Positions 5,221 to 5,833 of a stretch of 5,833 bases of DNA are shown here, piece by piece. The position numbers and the translations under genes are program-made. Each line of letters opens with the position of its first letter. Position 1 is the stretch's first letter. The stretch is from Candidatus Ratteibacteria bacterium (lineage in GTDB: Bacteria > Ratteibacteria > UBA8468 > B48-G9 > JAFGKM01), in NCBI GenBank assembly GCA_028697565.1, contig JAQVEU010000062.1, positions 1 through 5,833 on the forward strand, given 5' to 3'. Under the pieces are notes generated by a model, which saw only the letters and a program-made list of their open reading frames with translations, had not been told where the DNA came from and did not search any database.

Positions 5221-5833
5221 TTATAAAAACCTCTTTCAAAAACCTTTCTTTAAGAATGTCTGATGGCACTGACTTTATAACTTTTTCTGCCTTCTCTCTG
5301 GCTATTCCAAGTAGTTCCATATCCCTTGCGATATTACCTATCTTTAAGGGCGGTATCCCGTGCTGCCTCACACCAAGAAGGTCTCCCTGGCCCCTTATCT
5401 TCAGGTCAATCTCCGCTATCTCAAATCCACTTTCTGTCTCAATAAAACTTTCAAGTCGCTCCATTATACCTGTGTCAGCAGAAGAATATGGAATAAGAAT
5501 ACAGTATCCTGTATCGCCTGACCTGCCCACCCTGCCCCGTAACTGATGCAGTTGGGCAAGCCCAAATCTTTCGGCCTGTTCAATAACAATATATGTAGCA
5601 GCAGGAACATCTATCCCTGACTCTATAACAGATGTTGCCACAAGAACCATTGTGTTTTTATTTCTGAAACTATTCATTATCCTGTCCTTCTCACTGTATG
5701 ACATCCTGCCGTGGAGTAAAGAGACAGAAATATCAGGTAATTTTTCTTTTAGCCGGTTGTACTCTTTAATTGCGGACTCAATATCTTCATCCCCTTCTAT
5801 CGCGGGTGTTACAACATATCCCTGCCTTCCCTG
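5213..5833 (-). CDS. recG: ATP-dependent DNA helicase RecG, C-terminal part
   Basis: RecG is a superfamily 2 branched-DNA helicase that regresses stalled replication forks and processes recombination intermediates. The frame is open from 5833 to the TAA at 5213, giving 206 residues of a protein normally about 680-800 long; the wedge domain and helicase motifs I-III lie beyond the window. Seen in order in the fragment: GRQGYVVTP at the start of helicase lobe 2 (2-10), LLHGRMSYSEKD (39-50), ATSVIESGIDVPAAT (66-80, motif V), QLHQLRGRVGR (94-104, motif VI with the arginine finger), FEIAEIDLKIRGQGDLLG (137-154) and RQHGIPPLKIGN (156-167), the RecG C-terminal helical hairpin region. The latter two distinguish it from Mfd and UvrB. 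An ATG at 5704 is internal, not the start, because conserved RecG sequence continues upstream of it. It is the first visible gene of the minus-strand operon. Confidence 0.95.
   Translation of the reverse strand, partial: QGRQGYVVTPAIEGDEDIESAIKEYNRLKEKLPDISVSLLHGRMSYSEKDRIMNSFRNKNTMVLVATSVIESGIDVPAATYIVIEQAERFGLAQLHQLRGRVGRSGDTGYCILIPYSSADTGIMERLESFIETESGFEIAEIDLKIRGQGDLLGVRQHGIPPLKIGNIARDMELLGIAREKAEKVIKSVPSDILKERFLKEVFINE
5229..5234 (-). promoter_or_regulatory. Ribosome binding site of the glycosyltransferase inside recG
   Basis: The minus strand reads AGAGGT within the final codons of recG, with its GG about 9 bp before the glycosyltransferase ATG at 5220. It supports that start and coupling of the two genes. 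Confidence 0.7.

Noticed and set aside
5213..5704. RecG fragment beginning at the ATG at 5704
   Set aside because: The frame is open to the window edge, and residues before this methionine (GRQGYVVTP, LLHGR) are conserved RecG sequence, so the true start is outside the window.
1..5833. Defence island, toxin-antitoxin pair, prophage or biosynthetic cluster
   Set aside because: All seven genes are recognisable housekeeping or common accessory families, with similar base and codon character and tight spacing.

Overview
The window is a gene-dense, AT-rich stretch of chromosome carrying seven protein genes: five complete and two cut by the window edges. RecG, a bacterial helicase, and a near-consensus sigma-70-type promoter indicate a bacterium. 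Arginine is written almost entirely with AGA/AGG and isoleucine often with ATA. The phosphoenolpyruvate carboxykinase looks closer to the archaeal form than to the animal or proteobacterial form. Together these suggest a thermophile-like or poorly sampled bacterial lineage, but the sequence alone does not fix a phylum. There are no mobile elements, tRNA or rRNA genes, CRISPR arrays or phage genes. The genes have the same general base and codon character and look like ordinary core genome.

Left part (1-3343), the oxaloacetate node: a class I aminotransferase of the aspartate aminotransferase 1-beta type (minus strand, C-terminus beyond position 1) is divergent from a GTP-type phosphoenolpyruvate carboxykinase gene (956-2842). 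The carboxykinase gene is followed after 3 bp by a small LOG/TIGR00725-family Rossmann protein (2846-3343). The 98-bp divergent region holds a strong forward promoter (TTGACA, 17 bp, TATTAT). It also holds a probable reverse -10 and a 12-bp perfect palindrome inside a 20-bp imperfect one that covers the forward -10. Aspartate aminotransferase makes oxaloacetate from aspartate, and the carboxykinase turns oxaloacetate into phosphoenolpyruvate. The pair could therefore feed amino-acid carbon into gluconeogenesis, or run in reverse, under shared control.

Right part (3346-5833), a minus-strand operon read from the right edge leftwards: the C-terminal part of RecG, a DPM-like family 2 glycosyltransferase, protein-L-isoaspartate O-methyltransferase (Pcm), and a COG2426 'small multidrug export' membrane protein. 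RecG and the glycosyltransferase overlap by 8 bp. The glycosyltransferase and Pcm overlap by 31 bp. A 49-bp gap holding a three-copy heptamer repeat separates Pcm from the membrane protein. The two transcription units converge with only 2 bp between stop codons and no visible terminator hairpin.

I see no clear new system here. The observations most worth checking are the palindromic divergent control region, the altered nucleotide-pocket residues of the carboxykinase, and the pairing of a polyprenyl-phosphate-type glycosyltransferase with a possibly DedA-related membrane protein.
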